Below are positions 1 through 6,994 of a DNA stretch of 38,413 nt, piece after piece. The notes beneath the pieces were generated by a model. It did not search any database. It had not been told where the DNA came from and saw nothing but the letters and a program-made list of their open reading frames with translations. The position numbers and the translations under genes are program-made. The first letter of the stretch is position 1, and every line of letters starts with the position of its first letter. The DNA is from a virus. The stretch covers positions 1 to 38,413 of IMG/VR virus record IMGVR_UViG_3300013093_005309. One strand, given 5' to 3'.

Positions 1-414
1 TTAATTATTCCACAATTCGTCGCGGAGGTAGGTGGTGGCGTATTTCTTCTCGGCGGTGCCGCGACGGCGCTCGTATTTGGGTATGAATAGGTACGCTTTG
101 ACCTGATCTGCGGTGGTCATCTTCTTCCAGTATGCCTCTGTTTTCTTCTTAGAGGAGCGTTCTTTGTCGTTGTAGCGGTTCCAGAACATGTCGAAAGTGA
201 CTTCCATCTGCTTCTCGACGAAGGTGGCGTCCTTGGTGAGTGCGGCGAATGCCTGGAGCATGCTGAGCTCCCAGGGCATGAATTTGAAGAGGAACGCATA
301 CTGTGAATCCTCTATTGGTTCGCTTATAAGAAGAGAAGAGAGCCTGCCGCCCTCTCCGTATGTGAATATTATCTCTCCCTTGATCTTTGGGGATGTCATT
401 GTTATGGTAAGCAT
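1..414 (-). CDS. Hypothetical early protein with replication-protein-like C-terminus
   Basis: 137 aa, last gene of the leftward early operon; its TAA stop sits on the first base of the window. The start at 414 overlaps the stop of the upstream GemA-like gene (ATGA), which supports this start and translational coupling. The C-terminal half (about residues 75-135) has the pattern FWNRYNDK..., a Trp/Lys helix, then YATTYLRDELW. That pattern recurs at the ends of phage primosome and replication-initiator-like proteins. Function is unproven; the N-terminal half (residues 1-70) is not recognised. Confidence 0.7.
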   Translation of the reverse strand: MLTITMTSPKIKGEIIFTYGEGGRLSSLLISEPIEDSQYAFLFKFMPWELSMLQAFAALTKDATFVEKQMEVTFDMFWNRYNDKERSSKKKTEAYWKKMTTADQVKAYLFIPKYERRRGTAEKKYATTYLRDELWNN

Positions 415-833
415 CAGCGATTGAAGGATTTTATATAGTCTAATTTTACTTTCTTGGCGTTCTGAAAGAGCATATAGAGCTCCTGGTGGTCGTAGTCGTT
501 GAACTTTCTCTTATTGCCACGCACCCCGTATTTCTCTGCCCAGGCTTTTGCATCGGCAGCGGTGCGGCCTATAGATAGAAACTGCGATATTATGCCCTTG
601 CGCAGGCGGTCTGCTACCTGATCTATTGGTTGCTGCGGCCCGTTTGACCGATTTTTGACCAGGGCGGCGAGTGACCGCTCCAAACCGGCGAGCTCCACCG
701 GAGACAGGCTGCTAAGACTGCCAGTAGATCCGCCCGTATAGCGGTTAACTGCCTCTTCCTTGGTTAATGCCTCGCCATTGGCGTTGATCTGCTTTAGAAT
801 GGCAAAGAAACGGGCGTATTTACTGTTTTTCAT
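414..833 (-). CDS. GemA/Mu gp16-like early protein
   Basis: 139 aa from the ATG at 833. A longer start at 863 exists but would run into the upstream methylase gene, whose stop is at 838. The N-terminus (YARFFAILKQINANGE) followed by a Leu-rich block SLSSLSPVELAGLERSLAAL and a C-terminal Trp-...-YGVRGNKRKFNDYDHQEL segment matches the GemA/gp16-type proteins common in Bacteroidota prophages. In Mu, GemA modulates host gene expression and topology; here only the family resemblance can be claimed. It is in the expected place, late in the early operon. Confidence 0.65.
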   Translation of the reverse strand: MKNSKYARFFAILKQINANGEALTKEEAVNRYTGGSTGSLSSLSPVELAGLERSLAALVKNRSNGPQQPIDQVADRLRKGIISQFLSIGRTAADAKAWAEKYGVRGNKRKFNDYDHQELYMLFQNAKKVKLDYIKSFNR

Positions 834-837
834 ACTA

Positions 838-1638
838 TTAATAGTTTGTCCAAACACATTCAATGGCTTCCTTTTTGCTCCGGTTATTTTTTCGCTGGGG
901 GCCGATGTGTATTTTAAAATCTTTGTACAGTTCCCTCATTAATGGAGTATCATAACCGCTAACCGCTACTTTTGCCTGCACTTTGTGCGCCCAATAGGCT
1001 AAATCAATATGGTCTTGGTCTTTGAAGTCAAATCTGTAAGCTGTGCTGCTCCGCAATAATTTGTCGTAAGGGCTATCCAAATAGAAAAAAGTTGCTGGAT
1101 CATCGTATAGCTTCATTATTGCTCTAAAGTCACGGCATTCAATTTGTACTCGCTTCAGCCGCTCCGATACAGCATATAATCCCTCAACAGCGTTTATCCA
1201 TTTATGTGTTTTCTCGCTTATTGAACAACGGCTATCCCGAATTGAAGCACTCCAACCTCTTACTTTATCTTGAGCACCTGCGGCCCAAATAGATTGCTGG
1301 GTACGTATAAAGAATTTGCGGGCTTGCTCTACAGCCGAATCCAGATCGCTATACCACGCATCATCATATTCCTTTTTACTATGCGGAGTTAACTGTAGTT
1401 GTGCAATCAATTCATCAGGTTGATGTCTTAGTACCCGAAAAAAGTTAACTACCTGGTTGTTGATGTCGTTATAGGTTTCTATTGGAGCTGGTTCCATGTT
1501 TAGCAGCACGACACCACTACCTCCGAACACATCTATTCTGTGATTGCAGGGAATTTCAATAATTGGAAGTAGCCATTGTAAATAACTAAATTTTCCACCG
1601 AGATAGGTAAAGGTCTGCTTGAGATTTGAAATGTGCAT
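838..1638 (-). CDS. D12-class DNA adenine-N6 methyltransferase (Dam-like), copy 1
   Basis: 266 aa from the ATG at 1638, chosen because motif X (FTYLGGKFSYLQWLLPII) starts 9 residues later; an upstream start at 1713 would overlap the previous gene. The AdoMet motif FGGSG is at residues 38-42, NDIN at about 57-60, and the catalytic DSPY at 188-191, all in the order of D12 (Dam/DpnM-type) methylases. It should methylate adenine in phage DNA and so protect against host restriction or alter regulation. The sequence is visibly more AT-rich than its neighbours, suggesting accessory cargo. A second, divergent D12 methylase lies at 37631-38413. Confidence 0.88.
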   Translation of the reverse strand: MHISNLKQTFTYLGGKFSYLQWLLPIIEIPCNHRIDVFGGSGVVLLNMEPAPIETYNDINNQVVNFFRVLRHQPDELIAQLQLTPHSKKEYDDAWYSDLDSAVEQARKFFIRTQQSIWAAGAQDKVRGWSASIRDSRCSISEKTHKWINAVEGLYAVSERLKRVQIECRDFRAIMKLYDDPATFFYLDSPYDKLLRSSTAYRFDFKDQDHIDLAYWAHKVQAKVAVSGYDTPLMRELYKDFKIHIGPQRKNNRSKKEAIECVWTNY

Positions 1639-1694
1639 TCGTATTAGTTTAGAAAGTTCGAGTATTGTACAAACATGAGTTGTGCCATAGCTCA

Positions 1695-2135
1695 TTATAA
1701 TTTTGACTTCCAATTGTGTGCATCATCGAAGAATTGAACCATTTTTAGCAGGTCGGTGTATCTGGATACCCAGGTGTGCACCATCTTGCGCATGAGGCCC
1801 AGGTCTTCGCCTTTTGCATGCAAACCGATGATGGGTATGTTTTTTGCCCATGCTGCGCCCATTTCTGCGCAGGCATCCTTGCCTGCCGGGCCGTAGTAGA
1901 TAACCAGGTCGCTTTCTGTGGCTCCCCTGGTATCGAATTCGAATGACTGATCTGCATCATCGGAGTTAACCCATTCCTCAAATTGAAACCGCTTAGTTAC
2001 ATGGTTGTGGGTTTCGCCATAATTATTCTCTACCCAGGATATGACTTCGTGACCCATTTGCCGTAGTAGCTCTGTGAGCATTTCGACTCCGTGCTGGTTC
2101 TTCCAGCTGCTTGCTATGTATATCTTTAATGACAT
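1695..2135 (-). CDS. Nucleoside 2-deoxyribosyltransferase-like protein
   Basis: 146 aa. It starts with the Rossmann-like strand KIYIASSWKNQHG and continues with GHEVISWVE; a central DLVIYYGPAG is followed by ACAEMGAAWAKNIPIIGL. The Glu in AEMGAA sits where the catalytic nucleophile lies in deoxyribosyltransferases. This fold cleaves or exchanges bases on deoxynucleosides or nucleotides. In a phage it could serve salvage, a modified-base pathway or an anti-defence role; which is not visible. It is separated from the downstream methylase start by about 56 bp and shares with it the leader ACTAATACRAATG. Confidence 0.7.
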   Translation of the reverse strand: MSLKIYIASSWKNQHGVEMLTELLRQMGHEVISWVENNYGETHNHVTKRFQFEEWVNSDDADQSFEFDTRGATESDLVIYYGPAGKDACAEMGAAWAKNIPIIGLHAKGEDLGLMRKMVHTWVSRYTDLLKMVQFFDDAHNWKSKL

Positions 2136-2140
2136 TTGTA

Positions 2141-2509
2141 TTAGTTTGAATTTTTAGTGTCAGTGTCAGTGTGTGTAATTTTCTTGACGTACAACCGATG
2201 TACGTTGGCAGTTTGTTTTACCCGTTGGCGTGGATTCAGGTCGAATTCGATCTTGCAGTGATCGGGCATTACAACAGAGATGTATCGCTTAAAAACACCT
2301 TTTCTGCCTTTATACTTGCCAGCAAGTATCTCAATACGATCGCCTTTCTCAAGAGGTGTTTGCTGGGCCTGACGGTAAGGAATGGCTTCAGCGGGATAAT
2401 GCTTGCAATTGCTGCAGAGATTTGGCCCCGACCAATAACAGTTACCATAAATGGGATGGATGCATGCTTGATCGTCTGTGCATCCGCAAATTTTGCAGGT
2501 TGAATTCAT
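2141..2509 (-). CDS. Small zinc-finger plus KOW-like domain protein
   Basis: 122 aa. Residues 1-40 carry a cysteine cluster (CKICGCTDDQAC, then NCYWSG, then CSNC) of the type CxxCG-tdd-AC that binds zinc in many small phage proteins. Residues 55-75 read KGDRIEILAGKYKGRKGVF, a KOW-like nucleic-acid-binding beta strand pair. The C-terminus is polar (THTDTDTKNSN). The pairing suggests a nucleic-acid-binding accessory protein. Specific function not recognised. Confidence 0.68.
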   Translation of the reverse strand: MNSTCKICGCTDDQACIHPIYGNCYWSGPNLCSNCKHYPAEAIPYRQAQQTPLEKGDRIEILAGKYKGRKGVFKRYISVVMPDHCKIEFDLNPRQRVKQTANVHRLYVKKITHTDTDTKNSN

Positions 2510-2523
2510 CAGTTAAAAAGCGA

Positions 2524-2715
2524 TTAATTTATAAAGTCATCTTCCTCCGCTGTCACAATAATTTGTATTTGTATGTCCCTTCCATGCTTGTCCTCCCCGG
2601 AGGCAACCAGAACCGTTGAGCTTAGTGCTGGTAGTGTCCATATACCGCTTTCAACATACAAGCCATCCAGGGCCTCTTTAAGTTTTTCCTGCAGGACTTC
2701 GCTTGCTACATTCAT
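2524..2715 (-). CDS. Small hypothetical protein
   Basis: 63 aa in the early operon between the zinc/KOW gene and the RecA-fold ATPase, with short intergenic gaps (14 bp on each side). An N-terminal amphipathic helix (SEVLQEKLKEALDGLYV) is followed by two short beta strands with a polar loop (SGEDKHGRDIQIQIIV). Not recognised. Coding status is supported by tight packing and the absence of a competing frame. Confidence 0.5.
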   Translation of the reverse strand: MNVASEVLQEKLKEALDGLYVESGIWTLPALSSTVLVASGEDKHGRDIQIQIIVTAEEDDFIN

Positions 2716-2729
2716 AATTATTATACTTT

Positions 2730-3380
2730 TTAGTTGAATAATGTTGTTTGTAATTGCTTTGATTTAGATTCTGTGGGACGTGGTGGCATGCGATCGGGAT
2801 CGCAAAAATCGAAAGGTTTGTTGCCTCCGAAGCGGGAGCGCGGATAGGCTACGAAATGCACTATGGGACAGATGATGTCCACCATAAAAGACAGGGCTTC
2901 GGCTGCATCGCCTTTAGGCTCTCCGGACTTATCGCCCCAGCAGATAACAATGAAGCTTTTACGCGGGAACAACTCGACGAGCCTTTTATACTGATCGATG
3001 GTGAGCTTCATGTAGTGCTGGCTGTCTATGATGACAAAGCGCGGCGAACCTTTCTGCGACAGGTATTGCACCATTTCCTCAAAGGTGTATTTCTGGAACA
3101 TGATCTTACCGGCGACCTCCTGGAGGTTGTATATTTTGATCACGTCCTGGAGGGTTTTGCTAATACCCTGCTCGTGGCTGTTGTATAATACCTTGCCGAA
3201 CCCGGCGAGGTATTTAGCCAGCATGATGGCAAAATTGGTTTTGCCGTTCTTCTTTTGCCCAGGTATGAGCATGCGGAAGTTAATCTCCGGCTCACCGAAA
3301 GATTCCAGCCACAGGCCGTCGAATTTGTAGGTTTTGAACTTCTTAGCCAAGAAGTCGTTTATTCCCCAAGCTTTTTTCAT
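2730..3380 (-). CDS. RecA/RadA-fold P-loop ATPase
   Basis: 216 aa. Walker A GQKKNGKTN is at residues 41-49 and Walker B FVIIDS at 115-120, followed by a strand ending in ICWGDKSGEPKG, the sensor position of RecA/RadA/DnaB-type cores. It lacks zinc-finger and Lon-like regions, so it is a minimal ATPase. It probably works on DNA during replicative transposition or repair. The leader AAAGCAGCAAATATG is shared with the gene starting at 9003. Exact role is inference. Confidence 0.72.
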   Translation of the reverse strand: MKKAWGINDFLAKKFKTYKFDGLWLESFGEPEINFRMLIPGQKKNGKTNFAIMLAKYLAGFGKVLYNSHEQGISKTLQDVIKIYNLQEVAGKIMFQKYTFEEMVQYLSQKGSPRFVIIDSQHYMKLTIDQYKRLVELFPRKSFIVICWGDKSGEPKGDAAEALSFMVDIICPIVHFVAYPRSRFGGNKPFDFCDPDRMPPRPTESKSKQLQTTLFN

Positions 3381-3400
3381 ATTTGCTGCTTTTGCTTTGT

Positions 3401-3574
3401 TTAAAATGTCCTTTTACTCCAAGAATGCGGGACGTGGAAGCGGATAACCTTCAGTGTCTCCAGGCGGGGCATTATTGCCAGCTGAATCTTTATTGCCAAT
3501 GGTAGTGAATCCGTTGGAATCGGTTTTTTAACGTGTGCCCTGGCGGCCTGTTCGAATAGTTCTTGATCCATCAT
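3401..3574 (-). CDS. Small hypothetical protein (57 aa)
   Basis: Short frame filling the gap between the ATPase gene and the DUF4406-like gene. It starts with tandem ATGs at 3574/3571 (MMDQELFEQAARAHVKK) and ends with SWSKRTF. The middle (LPLAIKIQLAIMPRLETL) is an amphipathic helix. The start lies 12 bp after the upstream stop, the spacing typical of this operon. Family unknown; called from position and composition only. Confidence 0.4.
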   Translation of the reverse strand: MMDQELFEQAARAHVKKPIPTDSLPLAIKIQLAIMPRLETLKVIRFHVPHSWSKRTF

Positions 3575-3586
3575 TGAGCGTGGCTA

Positions 3587-3889
3587 TTAGTGGTAAATAA
3601 TTGGCATTTTTAGGTTCATGGCTATGTGGCGCAGGAGGCAGGATTCCTTTTCCTCGGCCCAATCCGGAAGGAGGTGGAGCTCGTTGCACTGCAGCATGAT
3701 GGTGATGACGGATCGCATCTGCTCTTCGTAGGGCTGCTGGCTTACGGCCTTGGCCCATGCCTGGGCGTGCGTGTTGTGGCAGGCGATGTCTTTTTCTGTT
3801 GTGAGTTTCTTTTCCCAATCTTTGAATTTGCGGGTATCGTCGCTGGCGGGTGCGATGTGTTTGCCTGATATGAAGATCGTTTTGCTCAT
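3587..3889 (-). CDS. DUF4406-like (deoxyribosyltransferase-fold) protein
   Basis: 100 aa. The opening IFISGKHIAP corresponds to the first strand of the DUF4406 / deoxyribosyltransferase fold. The second half MLQCNELHLLPDWAEEK...RHIAMNLKMPIIYH matches the family's 'CD-x-hhLLPgW..S.GA..E..IA..L.h.I' signature. The catalytic-position Glu is not obvious (ESCLLRHIA), so activity is uncertain. It is the second protein of this fold in the operon, after 1695-2135. Its leader contains a perfect 14-nt tandem repeat (3894-3921). Confidence 0.65.
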   Translation of the reverse strand: MSKTIFISGKHIAPASDDTRKFKDWEKKLTTEKDIACHNTHAQAWAKAVSQQPYEEQMRSVITIMLQCNELHLLPDWAEEKESCLLRHIAMNLKMPIIYH

Positions 3890-3893
3890 TTTT

Positions 3894-3921
3894 AGTAATT
3901 AGTAGATAGTAATTAGTAGAT
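3894..3921. repeat. Tandem 14-nt repeat in a gene leader
   Basis: Two exact copies of AGTAATTAGTAGAT lie head to tail (3894-3907 and 3908-3921), ending 5 bp from the start codon of the DUF4406-like gene. A related but degenerate stretch (TAGTCGTTAGTAGATGG) precedes the gene starting at 13701. Confidence 0.85.
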
Positions 3922-3926
3922 AGTCG

Positions 3927-4115
3927 TTATTGTAGTTCGAGTGGAGCTCCGTAGTCGTCCCAGCCGCAGGCGGTGCAATTTTCCATAAACATTGATGCAA
4001 CGATGTGGCATGTGCCTTTGCAGTTGGGTGGTGGGTGGTGCCAGTAGCGCTTGATAGTCTCTACCTGTTCAGGCGTGAACTGATCCTGCCAGGTCTGTGG
4101 GTTCTGCTGATCCAT
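3927..4115 (-). CDS. Small hypothetical Cys-containing protein
   Basis: 62 aa. A polar N-terminus and a helix (TPEQVETIKRYWHH) are followed by CKGTC...CTACGWDDYG, a Cys spacing that could hold a metal. It overlaps the 3' end of the upstream gene by 47 bp in another frame, unusually much for this operon, so one of the two ends may be mis-set. Not recognised. Confidence 0.45.
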   Translation of the reverse strand: MDQQNPQTWQDQFTPEQVETIKRYWHHPPPNCKGTCHIVASMFMENCTACGWDDYGAPLELQ

Positions 4116-4353
4116 TGGTCTGTGTGGTTATGGGGTCGTTTACATTGCGCAGGAAAATGACCTGCGTATCTCCCTTTATGGCCTGGGGGTACTTATCGCC
4201 ATCGGCCTGGCACCAGTACCGGTATGTTTGATAGTAAGTCTTTTTGATTTCGCCCTTCACCATTTGCATGATGATCTTCTTGCGGTGCTTGGCGATATAA
4301 AACCTATCTCCGATCTGGAGCATTTTGGCGGTGGTTAACGTGTTGCGTTCCAT
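4069..4353 (-). CDS. Hypothetical early protein
   Basis: 94 aa. The first 70 residues look like a small beta-rich domain (MLQIGDRFYIAKHRKKIIMQMV...YQTYRYWCQAD...DTQVIFLRN); the last 25 are low-complexity and overlap the next gene. It starts about 20 bp beyond a strong intrinsic-terminator-like hairpin (4373-4405), so its transcription may depend on read-through or antitermination. No family recognised. Confidence 0.5.
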   Translation of the reverse strand: MERNTLTTAKMLQIGDRFYIAKHRKKIIMQMVKGEIKKTYYQTYRYWCQADGDKYPQAIKGDTQVIFLRNVNDPITTQTNGSAEPTDLAGSVHA

Positions 4354-4372
4354 TAGTGCCGGTAGTTTGGTT

Positions 4373-4405
4373 GATTAAAAAATAGTAGCCCTGGACAGGG
4401 CCACT
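4373..4405 (-). terminator. Rho-independent terminator-like hairpin inside the early operon
   Basis: On the minus strand, AGTGGCCCT-GTCC-AGGGCTACT (4405 to 4384) forms a 9-bp stem with one G-T pair and a 4-nt loop, followed directly by ATTTTTTAAT. It lies 19 bp after the alternative-frame stop (4424) of the repeat-bearing gene and before the gene starting at 4353. It would attenuate the distal half of the early operon. Confidence 0.7.
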
Positions 4406-4484
4406 GTAACCCTTAAATGTTGTTTAATGCATCCTGTCTTCGGCCAAAGCCTCGGATATCGCCTGCAGAAATTCGGCAAACGGA

Positions 4485-4790
<306 letters not shown>

Positions 4791-4825
4791 TGCTGCTTTG
4801 TTTTTTGATAATGGCGACATTGCCA

Positions 4826-4871
4826 TTGCACCTGTCCGGGCGTCGAACCCGGAGCGTTGCCAATCAGGTTA
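4826..4871 (-). ncRNA. tRNA T-arm/acceptor-like RNA element, copy 1
   Basis: On the minus strand the stop codon TAA of the upstream gene opens the element: TAACCTG, an 11-nt spacer, TCCGGG-TTCGACG-CCCGGA, then CAGGTGCAA. The inner stem-loop has the loop TTCGA-NN that defines a tRNA T-arm. The outer ACCTG/CAGGT stem follows directly as an acceptor stem would. There is no D-arm or anticodon arm. A second copy is at 5303-5348. Role unknown: mRNA processing, a translation-coupling structure or a protein-binding site. Confidence 0.6.
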
Positions 4872-5270
4872 CTTTTTGTTTCGCTTTTTGATAATGGGCT
4901 TTGCGGTGATCAGGGGCCAGTAATCGACCTCGTCGACTGTTACCGGCTCTGATGCCAGCATGAAAGCGCAACGATCCTCTTCAATGCCCAGAGCATCGAG
5001 CATGGTGTGGGCCATTGCGACGTTGTTGAAATAGAGGGCACCGTCCCCTTTGTCGTTACGGAGTGGGAAGCCTTCCTCTACGAGGCTGATGTACCAGTCT
5101 TCAGGATTGTCTTTATCCTGGTGGAAGCCAATGAGGCTGTCGCCTGCCAGCTGCATTTTCTCTGCTGCAGCTTTGTTGATACAGTTGGCACCTTTCCGGG
5201 CGAGGCTGATCATTGGTTCACCTCGCTTTGTTGCCACTGTGTTTTCCGGAATGAACGTCAATAATTCCAT
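4869..5270 (-). CDS. Hypothetical phage protein
   Basis: 133 aa. The N-terminus TVATKRGEPMISLARKGANCINKAAAEKMQLAGDSLIGFHQDKDNPEDWYISLVEEGFPLR resembles a widespread uncharacterised Bacteroidota phage protein with an AbrB-like start (P.I.L.rkG...IN..A...m.l..G). The C-terminus is basic (KPIIKKRNKK). Its start codon at 5270 is immediately preceded by an AAAT tetranucleotide run. It lies between the two T-arm-like elements. No function assigned. Confidence 0.65.
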   Translation of the reverse strand: MELLTFIPENTVATKRGEPMISLARKGANCINKAAAEKMQLAGDSLIGFHQDKDNPEDWYISLVEEGFPLRNDKGDGALYFNNVAMAHTMLDALGIEEDRCAFMLASEPVTVDEVDYWPLITAKPIIKKRNKK

Positions 5271-5286
5271 TTATTTATTTATTTAT
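5269..5286 (-). repeat. (AAAT)4 run directly before a start codon
   Basis: ATAAATAAATAAATAAATG on the minus strand: four AAAT units whose last bases form the ATG at 5270. Copy-number change would alter the A-rich region that Bacteroidota ribosomes read, so it could tune translation of the gene at 4869-5270. Confidence 0.8.
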
Positions 5287-5302
5287 GACTGCAAAATCGC
5301 AG

Positions 5303-5348
5303 TTGCACCTGCCGGGGCGTCGAACCCCGGATGCTGCCAGCCAGGTTA
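5303..5348 (-). ncRNA. tRNA T-arm/acceptor-like RNA element, copy 2
   Basis: Minus strand: TAACCTG, 11-nt spacer, CCGGGG-TTCGACG-CCCCGG, CAGGTGCAA. The first TAA is the stop codon of the gene at 5346-5585. Compared with copy 1 the T-stem has gained one G and one C on opposite sides, a compensatory change that keeps a 6-bp stem and supports selection on RNA structure. A further small hairpin ACTGC-GATTTT-GCAGT follows. Confidence 0.62.
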
Positions 5349-5585
5349 TTCTTTCACCCAAAGCGGGTGGCGGAGCAATTCTTCCATACGCCTATCCCGC
5401 TGAGTGCGGGAAGTGAAGCCTTTCTCCAGAGTAGCCCAATCCTTGTGGAACTTGTCTTTGTACTTGATGCAGATGTTGATGTATTCGGGCTTCTGATCGC
5501 GCCCGTTTGGGAAGGTGGGCACTTCAGATGCCCGAATGATGGTAAAACCTTCCTGGATGATCTTGAACTGGTCTTTACTGTCCAT
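5346..5585 (-). CDS. Small hypothetical protein
   Basis: 79 aa. A short beta segment (FKIIQEGFTIIRAS) and a charged middle (YINICIKYKDKFHKDW) precede an Arg-rich helix (SRTQRDRRMEELLRHPLWVKE). Its stop codon is the first base triplet of T-arm-like element copy 2. Its leader TTTTAAAAACCGCTTAAATG is nearly identical to that of the tail sheath gene. Not recognised. Confidence 0.55.
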   Translation of the reverse strand: MDSKDQFKIIQEGFTIIRASEVPTFPNGRDQKPEYINICIKYKDKFHKDWATLEKGFTSRTQRDRRMEELLRHPLWVKE

Positions 5586-5849
5586 TTAAGCGGTTTTTAA
5601 AAACGGTTTTGAATAGATGGCGTCTTCGGGTTTGCCGTCAACGAGGGCGGCGACATCGTTGGTAACCTGTAACATGGTTGCAGACCGGTAGACCTTGTTG
5701 GCCCGGTTATGCTGGATCATGTCGTAGATAGAACTTATATGCTGATCCGGAACCATGTCCATGCACTCTATGAGTATTAACTCTGATGCATCGAGCAGGT
5801 ATTCTCTTATCGCGGATACTTTGTCTGTCAGTGTTGGTTCGGTTGCCAT
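5586..5849 (-). CDS. Small hypothetical helical protein
   Basis: 87 aa, all-helical by inspection (TDKVSAIREYLLDASELILIE, SSIYDMIQHNRANKVYRSATML). It abuts the next gene exactly: its stop ends one base before the following ATG. The last codons (KPFLKTA) are encoded by the conserved TTTAAA-type leader of that next gene. No family recognised. Confidence 0.55.
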   Translation of the reverse strand: MATEPTLTDKVSAIREYLLDASELILIECMDMVPDQHISSIYDMIQHNRANKVYRSATMLQVTNDVAALVDGKPEDAIYSKPFLKTA

Positions 5850-5912
5850 TGGCCAGTGTGTTTATGTGGGTGAGGAATGTGATGAGTAATTGCCGCTTAT
5901 GTTTTAGCCTGG

Positions 5913-6440
5913 TCATGCGACAGGCTCTGCCTCCTCTTTCTTAAGCTCGATGAAGAACCTCTCGTCCTGATCTACCAACAACCCGACCTTTTTGAGGTTA
6001 GCGGCTACCTCCTGAGTATCGCGGTCGATGAGCAAACGATCTTTAGCTGGTTCTTCTATTTTACGCACATAGCCAGGCAGGTAAACTTTGAGGTTATCCA
6101 GTACCTTGGCCCAAGTCATTTTAGTGGCGAGCTTGAGCTTTGGTGTGCCGGTGCGGAAACCGATAACGCCGTGAACGGTGTCGAGGCTTTTCTTTTTGCT
6201 AAACACGGTATCCCGGTTCTCCAGGGCATATGTCTGCACTACTTCAAAGGCGTCTGTTTTGTCGGATTTCAGCGTATCAAGCTCTGCCTGGTACTTTTCC
6301 CTGATCCGAGTCATATCGGCGTCCATTTTGGCTGTTATGGCCTGCTCTTTGGCATCTGCCTTAGCATAGGTTGTGAGCGCTTCGTTGAACTGGTCTGCTG
6401 TGATGCCCTTCACGAGGGTCTTTGTTTCTCTCTTTGCCAT
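5913..6440 (-). CDS. gam: Mu Gam-like host-nuclease inhibitor
   Basis: 175 aa, the usual length of the Mu Gam family. An N-terminal antiparallel coiled coil (residues 12-75, ADAKEQAITAKMDADMTRI then KYQAELDTLKSDK) is followed by NRDTVFSKKKSLDTVHGVIGF and RTGTPKLKL, then YVRKIEEPAKDRLLID, the diagnostic block. Gam is a Ku-like protein that binds double-strand ends and shields them from RecBCD-type exonucleases during transposition. It sits in the early operon as in Mu. Confident assignment. Confidence 0.93.
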   Translation of the reverse strand: MAKRETKTLVKGITADQFNEALTTYAKADAKEQAITAKMDADMTRIREKYQAELDTLKSDKTDAFEVVQTYALENRDTVFSKKKSLDTVHGVIGFRTGTPKLKLATKMTWAKVLDNLKVYLPGYVRKIEEPAKDRLLIDRDTQEVAANLKKVGLLVDQDERFFIELKKEEAEPVA

Positions 6441-6441
6441 T

Positions 6442-6663
6442 TTATATTTTATTTAATTGGTTGCTTACTGTTTCTTTTTCATGCTGGGCCAACAAGTCAT
6501 TTACCTCTTTGATCTTCTGGAGCAGCTTTGCCTTGTGAACGGCAACTTCATTTGAAGGGGCGGTGTCTTTGTTGAGTGCCAGCCATTCGTCCATTTCGTT
6601 CATTTCGGCCAGGGCTACGTCCACCTTCGGGCTGATGCCGTGGATACTATTTTTTAATCGCAT
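6442..6663 (-). CDS. Small coiled-coil hypothetical protein
   Basis: 73 aa from the ATG at 6663 (MRLKNSIHGIS). A longer start at 6708 would overlap the previous gene by 60 bp. Predicted as two helices (PKVDVALAEMNEMDEWLAL and VHKAKLLQKIKEVNDLLAQHE). It ends one base before Gam starts. Function unknown; position next to Gam suggests an early replication accessory. Confidence 0.55.
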   Translation of the reverse strand: MRLKNSIHGISPKVDVALAEMNEMDEWLALNKDTAPSNEVAVHKAKLLQKIKEVNDLLAQHEKETVSNQLNKI

Positions 6664-6994
6664 AGGCTGAATTTTTGGCTTGTTTGTCAATGAGGCCGAT
6701 GATGTCACAAACGGCGACGTTGGCCAGTGGATCTTCTATCTTCCAGCTGCCCCAAAAGAGGCAGAATGCCAGGGCCTGGGGTTCGGTGAGATGGAGGGTG
6801 GTACCTTTGGCGCATTTTGGCTCCGCCAGGGTGAGCATAAAATACATCTCCTCCAGGTGGGCCTTAAGAAGAAAGTCAAGGCCGTCGTTAAGGGTGCTGG
6901 GAATGAATGTGTCCATCATCCACTCATAGAGTGTGATGAGCGCTTCGAGGCGCTGACGGCTAATCCGAAATTTTACTGTCACTTTCCTGGGCAT
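6647..6994 (-). CDS. Hypothetical early protein
   Basis: 115 aa, helical, with conserved-looking segments RISRQRLEALITLYEWMMD and LTEPQALAFCLFWGSWKIEDP. Its 3' end overlaps the next gene by 17 bp and its 5' end overlaps the previous one by 35 bp, consistent with coupled translation. Not recognised. Confidence 0.55.
   Translation of the reverse strand: MPRKVTVKFRISRQRLEALITLYEWMMDTFIPSTLNDGLDFLLKAHLEEMYFMLTLAEPKCAKGTTLHLTEPQALAFCLFWGSWKIEDPLANVAVCDIIGLIDKQAKNSAYAIKK

Noticed and set aside
3528-3818. 96-codon minus-strand frame
   Set aside because: His/Arg/Pro-rich shadow of the DUF4406-like gene in another frame.
4826-5348. Real tRNA genes at the T-arm matches
   Set aside because: Only the T-arm and a 5-bp acceptor-like stem are present; D-arm, anticodon arm and a 7-bp acceptor are missing and the 5' side is coding sequence.
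5707-5916. 69-codon frame upstream of Gam region
   Set aside because: Lies mostly over the gene at 5586-5849 in another frame.
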